Positions 21,943-35,546 are shown, counted from the stretch's first letter. The stretch: DNA of 64,000 bases from Selaginella moellendorffii (GCF_000143415.4 NW_003314317.1:809533-873532), one strand, 5' to 3'. Notes: generated from the letters alone by a model not told the origin. Numbers and translations: made by a program.

Positions 21943-22280
21943 AAGAAAAGAGTAAGAAAGCGGTTTCTAATTACTAAGTTTAAGAAAAGTTGACAGCTGG
22001 GAATGTTCTAAATCGGACATGACATAAGAAAACGTTGACGGCTATGCTTGATCTTGGAACTATTCCACTTTTTACTAGGGCATAACATAGATTTGTGTTC
22101 TGCTAAACTTTAGCAGTGGGGAGAAGATCCATAATCTGGATTCCTCTCACTTTGTTTGGAGGCAGTAAATAAGAACACTGCAATGGAAATGGACTCATCT
22201 ACAAAGTGCTATAGAATCTGTTTAACTTTTTATGCATATGGATTATGAATCTTCAAATAACAATCTATAGGCACGGAAGA
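21943..22280 (+). other. 3'UTR region of the dioxygenase, reused in dispersed fragments
   Basis: Downstream sequence including GGGAATGTTCTAAATC and AGTAAATAAGAACACTGCAATGG recurs at 10,750-10,960 (plus), 13,530-13,860 (minus) and about 40,200-40,280. This shared tail helped identify the fragments. Confidence 0.7.
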
Positions 22281-22384
22281 TTGCAGCCTGGTGATGATTA
22301 AAATTTACAACATTGCTAAAAGTCAGATTAAGTTAATCTTGGCTCCAAACCAAAGAGTTTTGTAGAGGGAAAGAGGTTTTAGAA

Positions 22385-23038
22385 ATGCCAACGGTGGAGC
22401 TAGATGAGAGCTCCCTGCTGGACGTCTTCACCAAGGTGGGCAATGCACAGCAGCTCGCGATATTCACTGGCGTGCAAGCAACGGTGGCAGCTGCGCAGGG
22501 CCACACTTCGAATTTGATTGAGGTTAGTGGCAGGGAGGAGCTGAGGGGCTCTGAGGATGCCATCTCCCCAAGTACAAGGCTGCCGGCTCAAGGAGCTCAG
22601 AGTCGTTAGCGGAAACGTGACCAGGTTGAAGCTAACGGTTACCGGCTTGCCTGGGCTGCTGACTACCTTCAATGCTTTCCCTCGAAGCTTGGGAATCATG
22701 GGGACCGTTGAAGAATCCTGTTTGGTCGACACCTCTCGGCTCTGGTCTCATCCAGGTCTTCACCAGCGAGCAAAAGATGACCATGGACAATTGGTTTGGC
22801 TGCGTGGATGTTGATTCTTTTCTTTCCAATGGTGTTGCACTCAATGGGAGTTTCGTCTTCTTACCAATGGTGTTGCAGTCATTTTGGGGGTGTCTCAAAG
22901 TGCAAGGACTTAACTACTACACCCAACGCAATGGTTCTCAGGGATTTACTTGAAGATCATCAAGTCAAAGAGCTTGTGATTCACTGCAAGAAGATAGAAT
23001 GTCTAGTTAGCAAACAAGTGAGAAACATAAACCTATAA
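22385..23038 (+). pseudogene. F-box-like gene relic
   Basis: The first 74-codon frame reads MPTVELDESSLLDVFTKVGN followed by an Ala-rich helix, reminiscent of an F-box (LLD.F.KVG......GV). A second frame continues LKELRVVSGNVTRLKLTV, and a third ends with LLEDHQVKELVIHCKKIE. The needed frame changes without good splice sites suggest a decayed gene. The family call is tentative. Confidence 0.35.
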
Positions 23039-23049
23039 ACCATTTTTTG

Positions 23050-25100
23050 CAAATTTTTAATTTTATTATTGGTTAAGTTTTATTTAATAAATAAATAAAA
23101 ATAAAAATAACTATATATTTACAAATAATAAGGATCTTCTAGTCTACAACTGGTTCTTACAACTCTACCATTTATATAAAAAGTTTAATGCTTACAAACA
23201 TATCTATTTATTCCTATGACTTGTTGACCATGTCCCTGAGGGCAACCCCCATTTAATGGTGTACATAAATCAGTCTCCTTGATTAAAAACCCATAACAAT
23301 AAGATATAAGTGTCTTTATACCCTTCACTTTACCTTAGTAGAAGATTGAAACTTGAATTTAGCTTTGCTTTACTAGGGGGTTGGGATTTAAACCCAACCT
23401 CTGTAGATTATGTTTATGGATTTGACATCCCTTTAGGGAGCTGGGTGTAGCTCTTTATGCATTATCGACCTAGCTAAACTTATATTAATTAGTTTACCTT
23501 TAATGCACCTTCGGGTCCTAATATATGACATTCCTCAATTTCATAAATGGATGCTTTAATTGAACTTTGCATAAGTACATAAAATTTTACTTTGCAAAAT
23601 TCCTCTATTAGATTTTGAGTGTTTGCCAGGTTATCTTTCGATTCCTATATTACTTTGCAAAGAGGAAATCCTTTTCATTTCATATGAAATTCTTTCACCT
23701 CACATCCTTGTTGTTTACTCTTGTATGCATTGAGGATGGCTTTAACTTTGTATTTCTCCTCCCTTTAAATAACCTTGGATAAAGGTCTTATTTAGTTTTT
23801 GTGAAGCAGATCCTTAAAGTACGGCCTAAGTAAGTTCATGTGGAATATCATCTTTAGTTATGTTTGGCTAGTGATACTTTCTCTTGAGTAAGCCCATTGT
23901 TTTAGGCATTCCACTGTGTTTTATAAAAGGTCCATCATGACACTTTTTTAATGTTACCTTCTTTAATTCCTATGGAATATACACCCTCATTTACTTATAA
24001 TAAATGAGTCTATTGTATTTCATATAACCCATTTTCTCTTCTTTAAGTAACTTGACTCTTTAGTGGGCATCCTATGCCTTTTAGTTCCTTAATAACACTT
24101 CCTATGCTAGACCATCATCCTCATATGTGTAAACAACTAATGAAAACAATTTAGGAGATGATCCATGGAGTTCAAGTATAAAGGGAAAGGGCTTATAAAT
24201 AAGAGGGTTAAGGGTCTTAAGATATACATTCTTGGGTTTGCTATGTTGAGTGACTTCCCGGGAAGTCCAAACTCAGAAACTTACATTGGGTTTTAAGTTC
24301 AACTTTGTTAGTTAGTTAAAGAAATCACACCATATATTAATTGATATCTGGCAGGTTTAGTTTACTTTGGCTAAGTTCAACCCAAAGGGTAAAGTGTCAA
24401 GAGAGTGGGGCTTTTGGGAGAGCTACAACTCTTAACTTCCATTCACGAAAGCATAAACTTGTAGGGAAGCGTCATAGATTATAATCAATCAAAAACAATA
24501 ATTTAAAAGACAATCCATGGAATTCAAATATAAAGGGAAAGGGCCTATGAATAAAAGTGCACCCCCTTTTTCAATCAGTTAATAGTTTTGGGATATTTGG
24601 AGTTAAATGTCTTTAGGTTTGAATAGTACTGGTTGAGTGACCTCCAACCCAATCCAAACTTAGGGGTTTACAATACATTGTTTGCACATTATCCCAAAAA
24701 ATTGTTGTTACATTGAATATTGCTAATTTTAAGCTTGCTTTTTGACTTAGAGCATCTGCCACAATATTGCTTTTCTCATGTTTATATAGAATTTCACAAT
24801 TGAACTCAACTAAAGTATTGGCCCACTAACCTTGTTTTCCTCAGAAGTTAAAAAGCTATGATAAAAAGTGTTTTGTTGCCACATTATCCATATATGCTTT
24901 GAAGTGCCTCACAAAGTAATATCACTACTTTAAACACAAAAATATTGTCTTAGTTCCGAGTTGTCCTCTTGTGAACATCAAATTCAAGTAGGAGTATTTA
25001 ACTTTACATTGCTTTACCTTTAGATCTTGGACCACTAGTCTTCAATCTCTTGAAGACTAGTGGGGGGTCTTAGTTCATACTTGGGAACTATTTGAAGGAA
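23050..25100 (-). mobile_element. Decayed Ty3/gypsy retrotransposon, minus strand
   Basis: At about 24,680-24,830 the minus strand encodes EFNCEILYKHEKSNIVADAL, the end of the RNase H domain of Ty3/gypsy pol (SNIVADALS motif), followed by stop codons. Flanking sequence is AT-rich and consistent with C-to-T decay. Within it lies the dispersed repeat B. Limits are approximate; no LTR pair was found. Confidence 0.6.
24150..24690 (+). repeat. Dispersed repeat B (two copies)
   Basis: The block around CAAATATAAAGGGAAAGGGC, followed by a conserved stretch through GAGTGACTTCC and AGTCCAAACTCAG, occurs at about 24,150-24,430 and again, shorter, at 24,510-24,690. Related copies lie at 59,620-59,870 (plus), 58,140-58,260 and 56,160-56,300 (both minus). 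Probably a second LTR family, heavily decayed. Confidence 0.6.
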
Positions 25101-25784
25101 CTTTTTCTTATAATGCTGGGACATAAAACAACACACCAAATGAATCCAGATGAGTAAAGACAACATTTTTTGTTTTTCACAGTTTATAATTTATATTATT
25201 GCTGAACTCATGCACCAGCACACGTCCACACGTTGCTATAGACTTCACTGCCACTAAAAAAAAATAAAAAATCCAAATAAATAGTTGGATCTTGACAATC
25301 TTTAGAAGAGAAGTGTATGTTTCATTTCATTTTCGATTGAGAGAGGGGTGTTTTATATACGTGGTTGGTGTATGTAGTTGCTAGACTGTCTTGGGAAAGA
25401 GATCAGATTCGTTGAAAATTTTGTCTCCACTACTGCGTCATATTTCCATCTTGTTGCTTATCCAAGTACCACGTCAAGACTAAGATGGCAGTGTCCACAA
25501 CTTTTGACAAAAAAATATTGACTCAATATCCCATGGATAGATTGACTCGAGATTTCTTACTTGGCTTTCTTTCTTTTTAATTTTTCATGTTCTAAATTCA
25601 TTCTGGTCATTCTGGTCACTGCGAACGTTCAACAACTTTCCAGAAAAACATTAACATTTTCAGGGCATGAACACGTATATAGAGATCACAGAAGACTCAT
25701 AGGACTCCACTCATCCGCTGTCAACCCAAATTTTCATGATTCGAGATGATCCCGTGGTTCTTCGAGAGCCGAGGCTAACTAACT

Positions 25785-25925
25785 TTGGCGATTCTTCAGC
25801 GGATGCAGCGGCTGCCATTCCCCTCGCTGATATCGATGGCATCTGTTGTCATACCCGTACCAATTGCATTGCGCAGCGAAAACCATTCCAGTAACATCCT
25901 CTGTGTAGCGCTGCGCCATATCGGA
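25785..25925 (-). pseudogene. Relic paralogue of the secreted Cys/Trp-rich peptide
   Basis: The minus strand encodes a 46-residue frame whose core QCNWYGYDNRCHRYQRG parallels RCQSGWYWYDNSCHRCQRG of the intact peptide gene 450 bp away. It lacks a signal peptide and the last two cysteines, so it looks non-functional, or its 5' exon is unrecognised. Confidence 0.55.
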
Positions 25926-26278
25926 TTGATCGCTTGACAAGAGTTGATTGGAGCATCACAACCAGGCCTAGGCACACCTAGCGGTGGGAGTGGAGGTCGG
26001 GGGGATCACAAGGCACCAATGGATTGATTGAAAGTCGAGGGATTTGGAGAAGAGAGGAGGAGGAGCAAGAGAGATTCAGATATTTTATATCAAGGCCTGG
26101 ACAATTTATATATTATTGCTGGAACTCATGCAATGCCATCCAGCATCGCATGATACATAAAACACGTTATCAGTGTCTTTATTCTTGTTTCCAGACCTTT
26201 GGCACTGCAGAATGATGAAATCAAAGGCAATTATGATGCTGATTCTTAACTTGGGCTTACCCCGTGAAACAAGAGGTT

Positions 26279-26476
26279 TCAGTTGCGCCAGCAGCGATTG
26301 TTGCGCCAGCTCCAACCCCTCTGGCAACGGTGGCAACTATTGTCATACCAATACCACCCCGACTGGCAGCGCTGGGCAGCAGCCTTTGTGATTCCTCCCA
26401 CGTCCACGCCCATGGCCAGCATCATCACAAACATGGCGAGCGCCAAAAACAACACGAAGAAAGCCTTGTTCTCCAT
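26279..26476 (-). CDS. Small secreted Cys/Trp-rich peptide (65 aa)
   Basis: I do not recognise this as a known family. The precursor has an N-terminal hydrophobic signal peptide (MENKAFFVLFLALAMFVMML), an Ala-rich cleavage region (ITKAAAQ) and a basic mature peptide of about 31 residues with four cysteines and five tryptophans arranged as two short repeats: RCQSGWYWYDNSC and RCQRGWSWRNNRC. Two disulfides are possible. Its size, charge and aromatic content resemble defence or signalling peptides (inference). A TATA box lies about 60 bp upstream of the ATG, which supports a real transcription unit. Confidence 0.65.
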   Translation of the reverse strand: MENKAFFVLFLALAMFVMMLAMGVDVGGITKAAAQRCQSGWYWYDNSCHRCQRGWSWRNNRCWRN

Positions 26477-26536
26477 GATTTGCTGACAGACTAAGAGAAG
26501 AGAGAAGTGGTTGATCTGTGAGGCAGGAGGGGCTCA

Positions 26537-26544
26537 TATTTATA
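26537..26544 (-). promoter_or_regulatory. TATA box of the secreted peptide gene
   Basis: TATAAATA on the minus strand, about 61 bp upstream of the ATG at 26,476, leaving room for a leader of about 30-35 nt. Confidence 0.6.
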
Positions 26545-27129
26545 GCTCGAGACAGCACACAATGCTTAATGGAGTCTACAGAGTTGTCTTGGGATGGTAG
26601 TCCTTATCTTGTAGTAGAGCTCCGTGTTTGGGAATTTCTTCTCTTTTCTATACTGCTGGGATCCACATAATATCTTATGCGCTCTCCAACCCTTCAAATG
26701 AAGTTTTGATTTGTTTATCCAAAGTCAGTCACTTTAGCTCGCCATTCCTCTTCTACCGTTTCATACTACAAGGTTGGAGATAGAGAAAGCCAAGGAATTT
26801 AGCTCGAAAGATCCTAGTGTTTGAAAGCGACACGTGTTCTTGTAAGCCTTGGCCTGTGAGTTGTTGGTGGTATTCCACTCTCTCAGTTATGTTGTTTCTT
26901 TGTCTCCATGCTCTCTCAGTCATCCGTCCATGGAACATTTCTTGTGAAACCATGCTGTTCTCAAAACGTAAACAAGTAAGTGCCCAGCAAATGTTGAACG
27001 GTTGGCTAACGTAGATTTGGTAGAGAGTGGACATCTAATTCTGGTTAGCTGATTAGACTAGCTAGAAGTGCATGCATATGGCTATGACTGAATCTCAGTG
27101 ATTAGCTAGTAGATATGATAGGAGAAAGC

Positions 27130-28300
27130 TTCTATTTCTCAGCACCACCAACAGTGGCAGCAACAGCATGAGCATGCCTATCATGCCTCTTCTTCATGGC
27201 AGTCCATTCCAGTTTTGCCCCCAATTACTTGCCCAATTCCAACAGCAATGCAGCAACACTATTACACCCCTCTTCTGGTGCAACCAAACATTGCCTCTCC
27301 CTATACCCTGCAATGCATGGCTGAGGCCAAAGCATATGATGTGGCATGGTGATTTTGATGATACTAGGCCTGATCCATCACCTACAGCTCATTCCGGGCC
27401 GGAAATGCCATAATCACCAAGCAGAGAGATTGCAGTAGCGCAATGCCACCAAGTGGATGGTTATGCCTAAGCTCTGAGCCCACCTCCTCCGCCCTCTTCG
27501 CATTGTCACAAGACACTGTTTTGTAGCTTTTGCACGTCATTAGGGTATTGGGAGAGTGATGATTTTGTTCTCACAAAGTTGCTGATAGTGCAACTCTTCA
27601 CTAGAGAATGCTTAAGTCTTCAAGAAGCAGAGAAGGAGAACAGAGAACGTGCTGACCTATATTGGCAACCCTCACCAAGGCATTTGGCAAAACCAGCACA
27701 TGTTTGCCAGCAAGTGATGCTCCACGTTTTCTTAAGGCATCATGATGTCTTTTGTAACACTATGGTAGAGGCCATGTGCATATCCCACCACCTGCTATGA
27801 GAGATGGCCAAATTTCCACAATTTGTATGCAACTTATGAATTGTGAGCTTTTTGCCACTATCTGGAAAACCAGGAAACATCTTTGATTTTGAGGCCCTCT
27901 TTCTCCTGGCAAATAGTGGTCTACACTCAATGGGGGCATGTGACAATGCCTAGTGTGCTTGGAGTGACCTCTAGGCATCTACCAGCTTTGGCCTCCAAAG
28001 AAAATGTTGCTGCCATATGGCATGTCATGTAACAACACAACACCAACTGGCTCATCCAAGCTATTGAAGGCTGCTTGACTGCTAGAAGCTTGGAGAATTA
28101 GAGGCATAGTTTCAGCAATTACTTACTCTAGGCATTTGATAGGAATTATGTGAGTTTTTTCTGGAATGGCATTTATGTATCCAAACTTTAGCAGGAACTG
28201 TAGCAAAGCTTGTCTAGAAGTATAAGGCAAGGAACTGGTTGCTTACCAGAAAGGGGTCCGGGCAAATCATGTGGTGCAATCAGCTGAGCTAGTCTTTGCC
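27130..28300 (+). other. Possible degraded gag region of the downstream gypsy element
   Basis: Moderately GC-rich sequence with short frames rich in Gln, Pro and His (QQWQQQHEHAYH-like) and an LFCSFC fragment that might be a zinc-knuckle remnant. No intact frame longer than about 80 codons. Assigned to the retrotransposon only by position. Confidence 0.3.
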
Positions 28301-30487
28301 TTTTATCCTTTGTTATGAGATTTAGGAGCTACTACAATATGTGTTAGAACCTTGACACTTCTTACACAATACATCATGTTCTTTAGAACTCAAGTACACA
28401 CCTAGCTCCACCCTTTTCACGTTGACTTAGTATACTCGAGCAAAAGCCTTCCCTTTTGATCTAATAAATTTAGAACATTAAAAGTGTTTTAAATGAATCC
28501 AAAACTTAGAGCCAAAAGTGGCTAGTATATAAACCTGCATACCAAGCTGAAAAATGCTCTTTGGATCAAGCTTTCATAGAATTCTTGGGCTATATTGTCT
28601 TGGATCCTTCCAAGGTTCACATTGTAGTTTATTGGAAGCAACTATCAAGTGTTTATGATATCCAATGCTTCTTGGGCTTTGTAAGTTTTTATCAATGACT
28701 CATTTGTGACTTCACTCTTCCTTTGGTAAATTTCACTTTTAAATTATGTTTAGATAGCTGAGACAAATCTCTACTTTCAAATTCGCACATATTCTATTGC
28801 ATTTGGATAACAACAAATTATATTTTAGAATGTTGTCTATGCATAACTAGCCTTTTTGAATATGTTCGTGCTTGTCCATATTTCCATTTTTTGTGCTTGG
28901 GGTGTTATTTTTATGTTAGACAAGTATATAACTTGATGATATGAGCATAGTGTTTAGGTTTTGTGAAGGTAAATTGAAGAGTGATTATTAGTTGCTTTGT
29001 GATTAGTGATTGTTTGTAGACCTCATCAAAGACTATTAACACTTGCTTCACTTGATAATGATTTAGCAATGATAAACTTACTTTGTCGGATGGTATTGCA
29101 AAGGATTGTGTCATTGTCCTTACATGGTTTTTTCCAAGTTAGCATATTGATTCCATCTCTGACGATTTCATTTGGTTGCATTTAGTCTAGTGATTCATTC
29201 TTTGATAATATGTTATCTATAGCTGAGTATTGTTGAAGGTTTGGTCTCAAATACTAAATAAAGTATTTTTGATTTCGGTTAGCTTGGTTGTTTGAGAGTG
29301 TTGAGTGGTGATTCACTCTTACTTTCTTTTAGCTTTGTTTTAGTGTTGATGATGTTGAAATGATGCCTTGCTATTGACATTATTGAAGTTAATATTGAAG
29401 TGAGATGGAATGTTTTTCTATAGAATTAATATTAAATTTCATTAGTTTTGATGTAGATAATGTTGAAGATTTTAGTTATAGCTTTTTGTTATTGGCAACT
29501 CAACTCATTTGAACACTAATATAGTTGCTAACTAATAAATGTATAAAGACAATTTAAGTTAGTCATGTTCTAGACAAAATTGTTTAGTAGGGGTTGAATT
29601 ATAGATTATACTAGCTTTAGAGAGGAAGAGTTAGTGATCGATATAAGAGTGATTGAATCCTTATTGAATTTGAATTAAGATTATATTGATCATTGATGAT
29701 TCTTATTGCATTTGTTATTCAAAAAGAATTCATAGAGGATTATTTAATAATCAGTTGTTGAGTATAGTTTTGTTATATTTGGCTTTTTGGTTGATGCAGA
29801 CATGCTCTTCATTAACTTTTGCATTATAAAGTTTAGCATTTGGAGATGTTGAAGAGGATGTTGTGAGTTATATTATAATTTCTTTTTTGGTATTGATATT
29901 AGTTCATGCAAGATTTGTGATCATTATTAGGTAAGACATAGCTATAATCTTCTTTAAGCTTTTGGTTCTTTGAATTTTATGTTCATTGTTTCATTTGTTA
30001 AGAGTTGTTAGGGAAGGCATTTTAGCTCATTCGCTTTGATGTTTAAATTGGTATTTACAATCATTGGTGGTAGTTGATTATTATCTCTCTCTCTCGATGT
30101 TTTGTATTCTGTTTTAAAAGGGTGTGACCATGTAAACAACTTTAACTGCCTATTTACAATAGTCAATCTAAACCTTACTGATGGGTTTAATTTTTTTGTT
30201 CATAAGGGTTGTGATTTGTAAATAGGGGCATATCATCTTTTATAAGCTGGATGATATCTAGAGTAACAAAGGTGGGTGACTCTGTTGGTCATTTTTTTAT
30301 CAGTGATGGCTAAAAGGTGTTTGAGTTGGTAATGCATTTGCATTAAACAAAGAAGTTACCCTCTAACTCATTTAAGTTGGCACATTTCTCACAAAGTGTG
30401 AATATCTTGAATTTTTTCTAAAGTTGCAATAGTCTAGACTAGAGTAAATATTAACAAGGATGTCAATCTTCCCTAAGAGGGGGAGAG
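28300..30487 (+). mobile_element. Ty3/gypsy internal region (pol remnant)
   Basis: At about 28,578-28,700 the plus strand reads FLGYIVSWDPSKVHIVVYW and then CFLGFVSFYQ, the end of reverse transcriptase of Ty3/gypsy elements (FLG.IVS.....K.......P....F.GF..FY). Multiple stops and frameshifts follow. It ends in a purine-rich tract (AAGAGGGGGAGAG at about 30,475-30,487) immediately before an LTR, the normal place for the plus-strand primer. Confidence 0.75.
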
Positions 30488-31723
30488 TGTTGCAAACATA
30501 ATTATAGGTATTGAAAGATATTCATTGGCAAATCTTTTCAAATATTCTTTTCTTACTACCAAGATGGCATGAAGTTAATATTGCTAGACCTTTTATCAAT
30601 TCCCCTTATACTAGTGGAGTTAACTAGGCATTTTAAGTGTTAGATTTCCTATATATTATTAGCTAAGCAACTAGTCTAGAAGCAAGAATGAAGTAAGCAC
30701 CCAATGCAAAGTGCTCCATGGCATTAACATCTTGCAAACTTATCTAGCATAGTAAAGAGTTCTTGTCTTATTGTGTTTTGCACTGGCTAGTGAAAAAAAC
30801 CCTTATGTATTATGACTAATCCTTTAATATTGCTAAATGATATTTTACCGTGTTTGCTAAACACTTTTGCTATTAGGCCTCTTATTCTGGTCCTATTGGC
30901 TACTTATGGAAAGTGTTTAAATCTGTTAATTGGGCATATCTACAAAATTTAGAGATTGTCCTTAGTACAATGGTGTTGTTTTTACTTAAACTTCATAATG
31001 CCAAAGCTAGTGAAGAGCATGTTTGCATCAATACAAAAACTAAGCATAATGAAGTTATGCTTAACAAGTGATCATTTAATTGATCCTTCACCAGATTCGC
31101 AATATAACATGATTCTGTATTTAATAAGTTTTTGTGATTGTCTCAAAGACTAACTCCTAAGACTAAGGTGAAAGCCCAAAACATGTGTTCCTCTAGAGGA
31201 GGGGGTTTGGGGGTTTCAAATATATAGTAAGGATAATGAGTAGGTTGAGCAATAGTTGACCAACTTAAGGTATAATCAAGCTCCCATTTGCATATCTATG
31301 CTTGTTTTGTGTTTAATTTGGGTTTAAGCCCAAGCTCTATACTATGCTAGTTGGTGAAGTACTTATATCCTCACATTAAACCACTAGTATATTGAGATAG
31401 CACTAAACTTTGTTTGGCTTTGCTTTATGTATTGGTCTTGGAGTTGGGATGTTAAATGTTATGACTGTTTTTATATCATTTAGTATTCCTATCCTTTTGC
31501 TCCTTAGGTTGTACACTTGATAGTTGTTTTATGCTTCAGTTGCTTACACTTGGCTATATGCTTAGGAGTTTGACTCTGTCCTTTCATTTAGTGGCCCAAG
31601 GCCTTGAACTTGGGTTCAGCTCTACTACCCTTAATCCCTTAGTTCACATGTCCAAAGGTTTACATTTTGCTTTATGATTATCCTTTAGTAAATCACTATA
31701 GGGAAAACTATATGCACTAAACA
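30488..31723 (+). mobile_element. 3' LTR of the gypsy element (family A, decayed)
   Basis: It begins TGTTGCAAACATAATTATAG after the polypurine tract and ends near GCACTAAACA. It aligns along its length with the solo LTR at 33,929-35,045 but has lost most CpG sites through C-to-T change. The five bases on either side differ, as expected for an LTR attached to an internal region. Confidence 0.7.
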
Positions 31724-33928
31724 TGCCATTACACTCCTACTATAGGTCATTTTTAGATAGGTAAAACTATTGATCTTGCTTAACATTTATTTTAGTGTTA
31801 ATACATGGAGGAGTTTATCCATACTTATAATGATATCTATCAACAAAGAAAAGTGCCTCAACTTGCTTTTATAGGTGTTCTTCAACCACTCTCTTTAGCT
31901 CTAGGGCTTTGATAATTTATTTTAACAAATTTGCCACCATTTTGCAAGGTAATAAATGTGTTATTTTAGAGAAATAGTCCACAAACATTAGTAAAACATT
32001 AAATCCTTTAAAAAAGTTTTACAAAAGTAGATTTCACAAACTTTATTTTTGTCTACATAAACTACCTAATGATTTTATGAACAATCGAGAACCATATTTC
32101 ATCTCCAGCTTTTGGCAATAACTACTTCAATTACTCTACAATAGAAGTAAGATTTTCACCTCCCATCACTTTCAAATAGATAGATAATTAGAATGTGCAA
32201 CTAGACATTAGAATAATATCTTCATTGTTCATCTTTCATCAATAGAATGATTGGGTTGACTTCATTTTGCAAAATTCGGCTACAACTCCCAACATAAATT
32301 CACAAAACACTCAACATTTTGTGGTTTGCATCCTCAATAGTCTTATTCTTTTCCTACATCTCCTAAATCCATTTCTAATGATTTAGTGTAGCTCAATATA
32401 CTTTATGATGAAATTCATCCCTATCCCTAAAAACTTACTGATAACATATTGATAAATTTTAACTCCTAACACCTAATTTTAGCATTGGGTCTAAGGTTTA
32501 GCTCCTTCATGATCATCATAATAATTCTTGACTGAAGAACTCATTAAATGCTTGTGAGATTTTTGCTTTAGACTGATCAATGACCCTCTCTCTCTCTCTC
32601 CTCATAATGATCAAGATGAAACTTAACTACATAATCCTTTAATACATATCCATAATAACAGTCACAATTAGCTATAATAGAGGAAAAATATCTTCACTAG
32701 GTTGTGAGCAAACCAAAATGCTCAAAGAGCAAGTGGAAAGCTAAGGGTTAAATTAGGGCATAGGGACAAAAAGATAGTGTAGAGAGAAGAGATGATATAA
32801 GTGAGTATTAGTGTTTCCTAAAGGAATACCATCAAGGGGTTTCAGCCATTTAGATACTTGCTTTAGTATGGAAGCAAACATTCTTTTGACCTCAGAGAAG
32901 TTCTTTCTTTGGGCATATATGCCAATTATGGAGGTTAACAACCAAAGGTTCCATAATAGTATTTAACATATATCTTCTACTTCCAAAAGCTTGTAACAAC
33001 TAAGAAATCGGTATTATTCCCTTTCTTTTTCTGGAGAAGAAAAAAACAAGTTAGTATAGCCTTGTTCTATGTAAAGTTACTATAGTTATTAATTTCCTTA
33101 TGATGGAATATTTTGAAGTTGCTTTATATATATGATTATTTTCATATAATCTTTCTTTCTTTCTATATTGATACTTGTATTTCTATAAGATTATTTCTTC
33201 TTAATATGTCTTGTTTTATTATTATTTTCAGTTTTGCAAGATCTTGATTATTCTCATATTATTTCTCATGCAAATAGGTTATTAGTAAGCAGTGATTTCA
33301 AGCCTATGCTACTCTTGATATCTCACTATTACTGTTTCTAATCCTTCTAAGGTTTTTCATAAGTTAATTCTTATATCACTAAAGATTTATATATTGTATT
33401 TTATTTTGTTACTTAAATTTAAGCATTTTACTCTCTTGTATCAATCAATTCAGCTAACAAATTTGTATTTCTGATAGCTCAACACCATTGACAAAATTTC
33501 ATAAAATATTTCTCAGGTTGAGAATAAGAATCATAAACGTCACAAATGATTGATGTGCTAAGAAAAGGAAAAATTGTAAATTAAGAAGAAATACTAACAA
33601 CATGAAAAGGTGGCTCAAGCCAAAAAAATAAAAAAAAAGGTTGAAAAAGAATAAAAGGTAAAGAGAAAGAATTAGATGGTAGATTGAAAGATGTACATTA
33701 CCTCACAAAATCTCCAAAGATATCTCCATAATGATTAAGTTATTCATCACAATTTGAAATTCATTCGAGCTTGTAAACATCATCTTCTAATAAACTTGGT
33801 TCCCAAACATTCTTCAAGAACCAAACTACACCATCCATAACTTTCTAATCAATGTCACAATCATGCTTCACATCAATAAAAAATGGTAGAACATTGAAAA
33901 TAAGAAAAATTGTGTAATGATACCCTAT
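31724..33928. other. AT-rich intergenic DNA
   Basis: No coding frame above 62 codons and no recognisable element apart from a short (CT)n tract near 32,585-32,600. Probably old transposon DNA. Confidence 0.5.
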
Positions 33929-35045
33929 TGTCGCGCATGTGACTTCGGGTATCGAAAGTTACCTATTGACCAATCCTTACGGACACTCTTACCTTACTGC
34001 CACGATGGCAGGAGGTCGGTATTGCTGGACCCTTTATCAGCCCCTCTTGTTCAAGTGTTAGTAAATTGAACTTTGCATCTGTACTTGGCCGGATGAGCAT
34101 AAGGACGGAATTCCTAAGTGTCTATTCAGCCAAGCATACTTGGCCTGGCTTTTTAGTTCTCTTTTGCTCTGTCTTGCATTGGCTTGACAAGATTGAGATT
34201 GGTCCCTCAATATCGCTACATGATAGCTTACCGTGTCTACCAAACACCCTCGCTATCATGTTAGTCTCATTTCGGTCCCAAATGCTATTTATGGAAAGTG
34301 TCTAGATTAGCTCATTTGGCATATCTATGGAATGTAGAGATCGGCCTGAAACACATGGATGTCATCCCGTGTCCAAATCACAATCTAGTGCCCATCCCAT
34401 AATTATAAGTTTTGAGCTTGTCCAAGAGACTAACTCCTGATACTAAAGGAGGCTTGGGGTGAAAGCCTAAAGCGTGTGTTCCTCAAAGGGGTGGGGGGGG
34501 GGTTATGGGGGGTGGTTCCAAATGTATAGTAGGGATAATGGGTAGGTCGGGCATGGCTGACCAGCCTGAGGCATAGTCTAGCTCCCACTTGCGTGCCTGT
34601 CCTTGTTCTGCGTCTGGCTTAGGTCTAAGCCCAAGTTCCATTCCATGCTAGCTGGTGGAGTACCCATGTCCTCGCGTTAGGCCACCAGTATGCCGAAATA
34701 GCACCAAACTCTGTTTGGCTCCGTTTTGCATGTTGATCCTGGCATTGGGATGCTGGTTACTCTAGGACTGTTCCAAGTCGCTCCGGGCCCCTGTCCCTTT
34801 GCTCCTTGGGCTTTATGCTCGGGAGTTGCTCCGTGGTTCGGTTCCATCACTCCTTGGCTCCATGCTTGGGAGTTTGGCACTGTTCCTTCATTCAGTGGCC
34901 CAAGGGAACCTCGGGTTCCTATGGACACGTGGCATGTGACACGTGGCATCTGTCACGTGGCACAAAAAGGGTTTAGGTTCCGCTTCGTGGTGTTATCCTA
35001 TGGTAAATCACCATAGGATAAAGGGTCAAAACCACGTGCACTACA
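33929..35045 (+). mobile_element. Solo LTR, family A, with 5-bp target-site duplication
   Basis: It starts TGTCGCGCATGTGACTTCGG, ends TGCACTACA, is 1,117 bp long, and is flanked on both sides by CCTAT (33,924-33,928 and 35,046-35,050). TG...CA-type ends and a 5-bp duplication fit a Ty3/gypsy LTR left after LTR-LTR recombination. It keeps CpG sites that are mutated in the other copies, so it is the youngest in the window. It includes a G-rich run near 34,488-34,515. Confidence 0.9.
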
Positions 35046-35050
35046 CCTAT

Positions 35051-35507
35051 AAAAATTGAAGATGGCAAAACATTAAAGATGGGTGCAACACTAGTATAAT
35101 CACGCTCTACAACATTAAAAACTCAATCCTATGGAGTAGCATTAGCAATCTCAAGTGACATACTCTTTCATCGATGATGGGGTGGTATGGTGGAACAAGA
35201 GAATATAATAAAGATTAAAAAAATAGCAAATTTAAGCACAATAATAATTGAAATTCTAATCTTGCAAAAACCTAATATAGATATAGATTCAAAAGAGAAT
35301 GAATAAATAGTTACAAAGCATAATCTCAAACACTAAAGCAAAGCACTACCAAAAAGCTTTGAGTGTTATATATACGAAAATAGGTATATTATTTGGGGTT
35401 ATATTTGGACTGTCGTAAACCCTTGCTTATATACAAAAATGGATTAATTAAATTCAATCTTAAATGGACAATCTATATGCTATAATACTTTTATTATTTA
35501 GGCAAGG

Positions 35508-35546
<39 letters not shown>

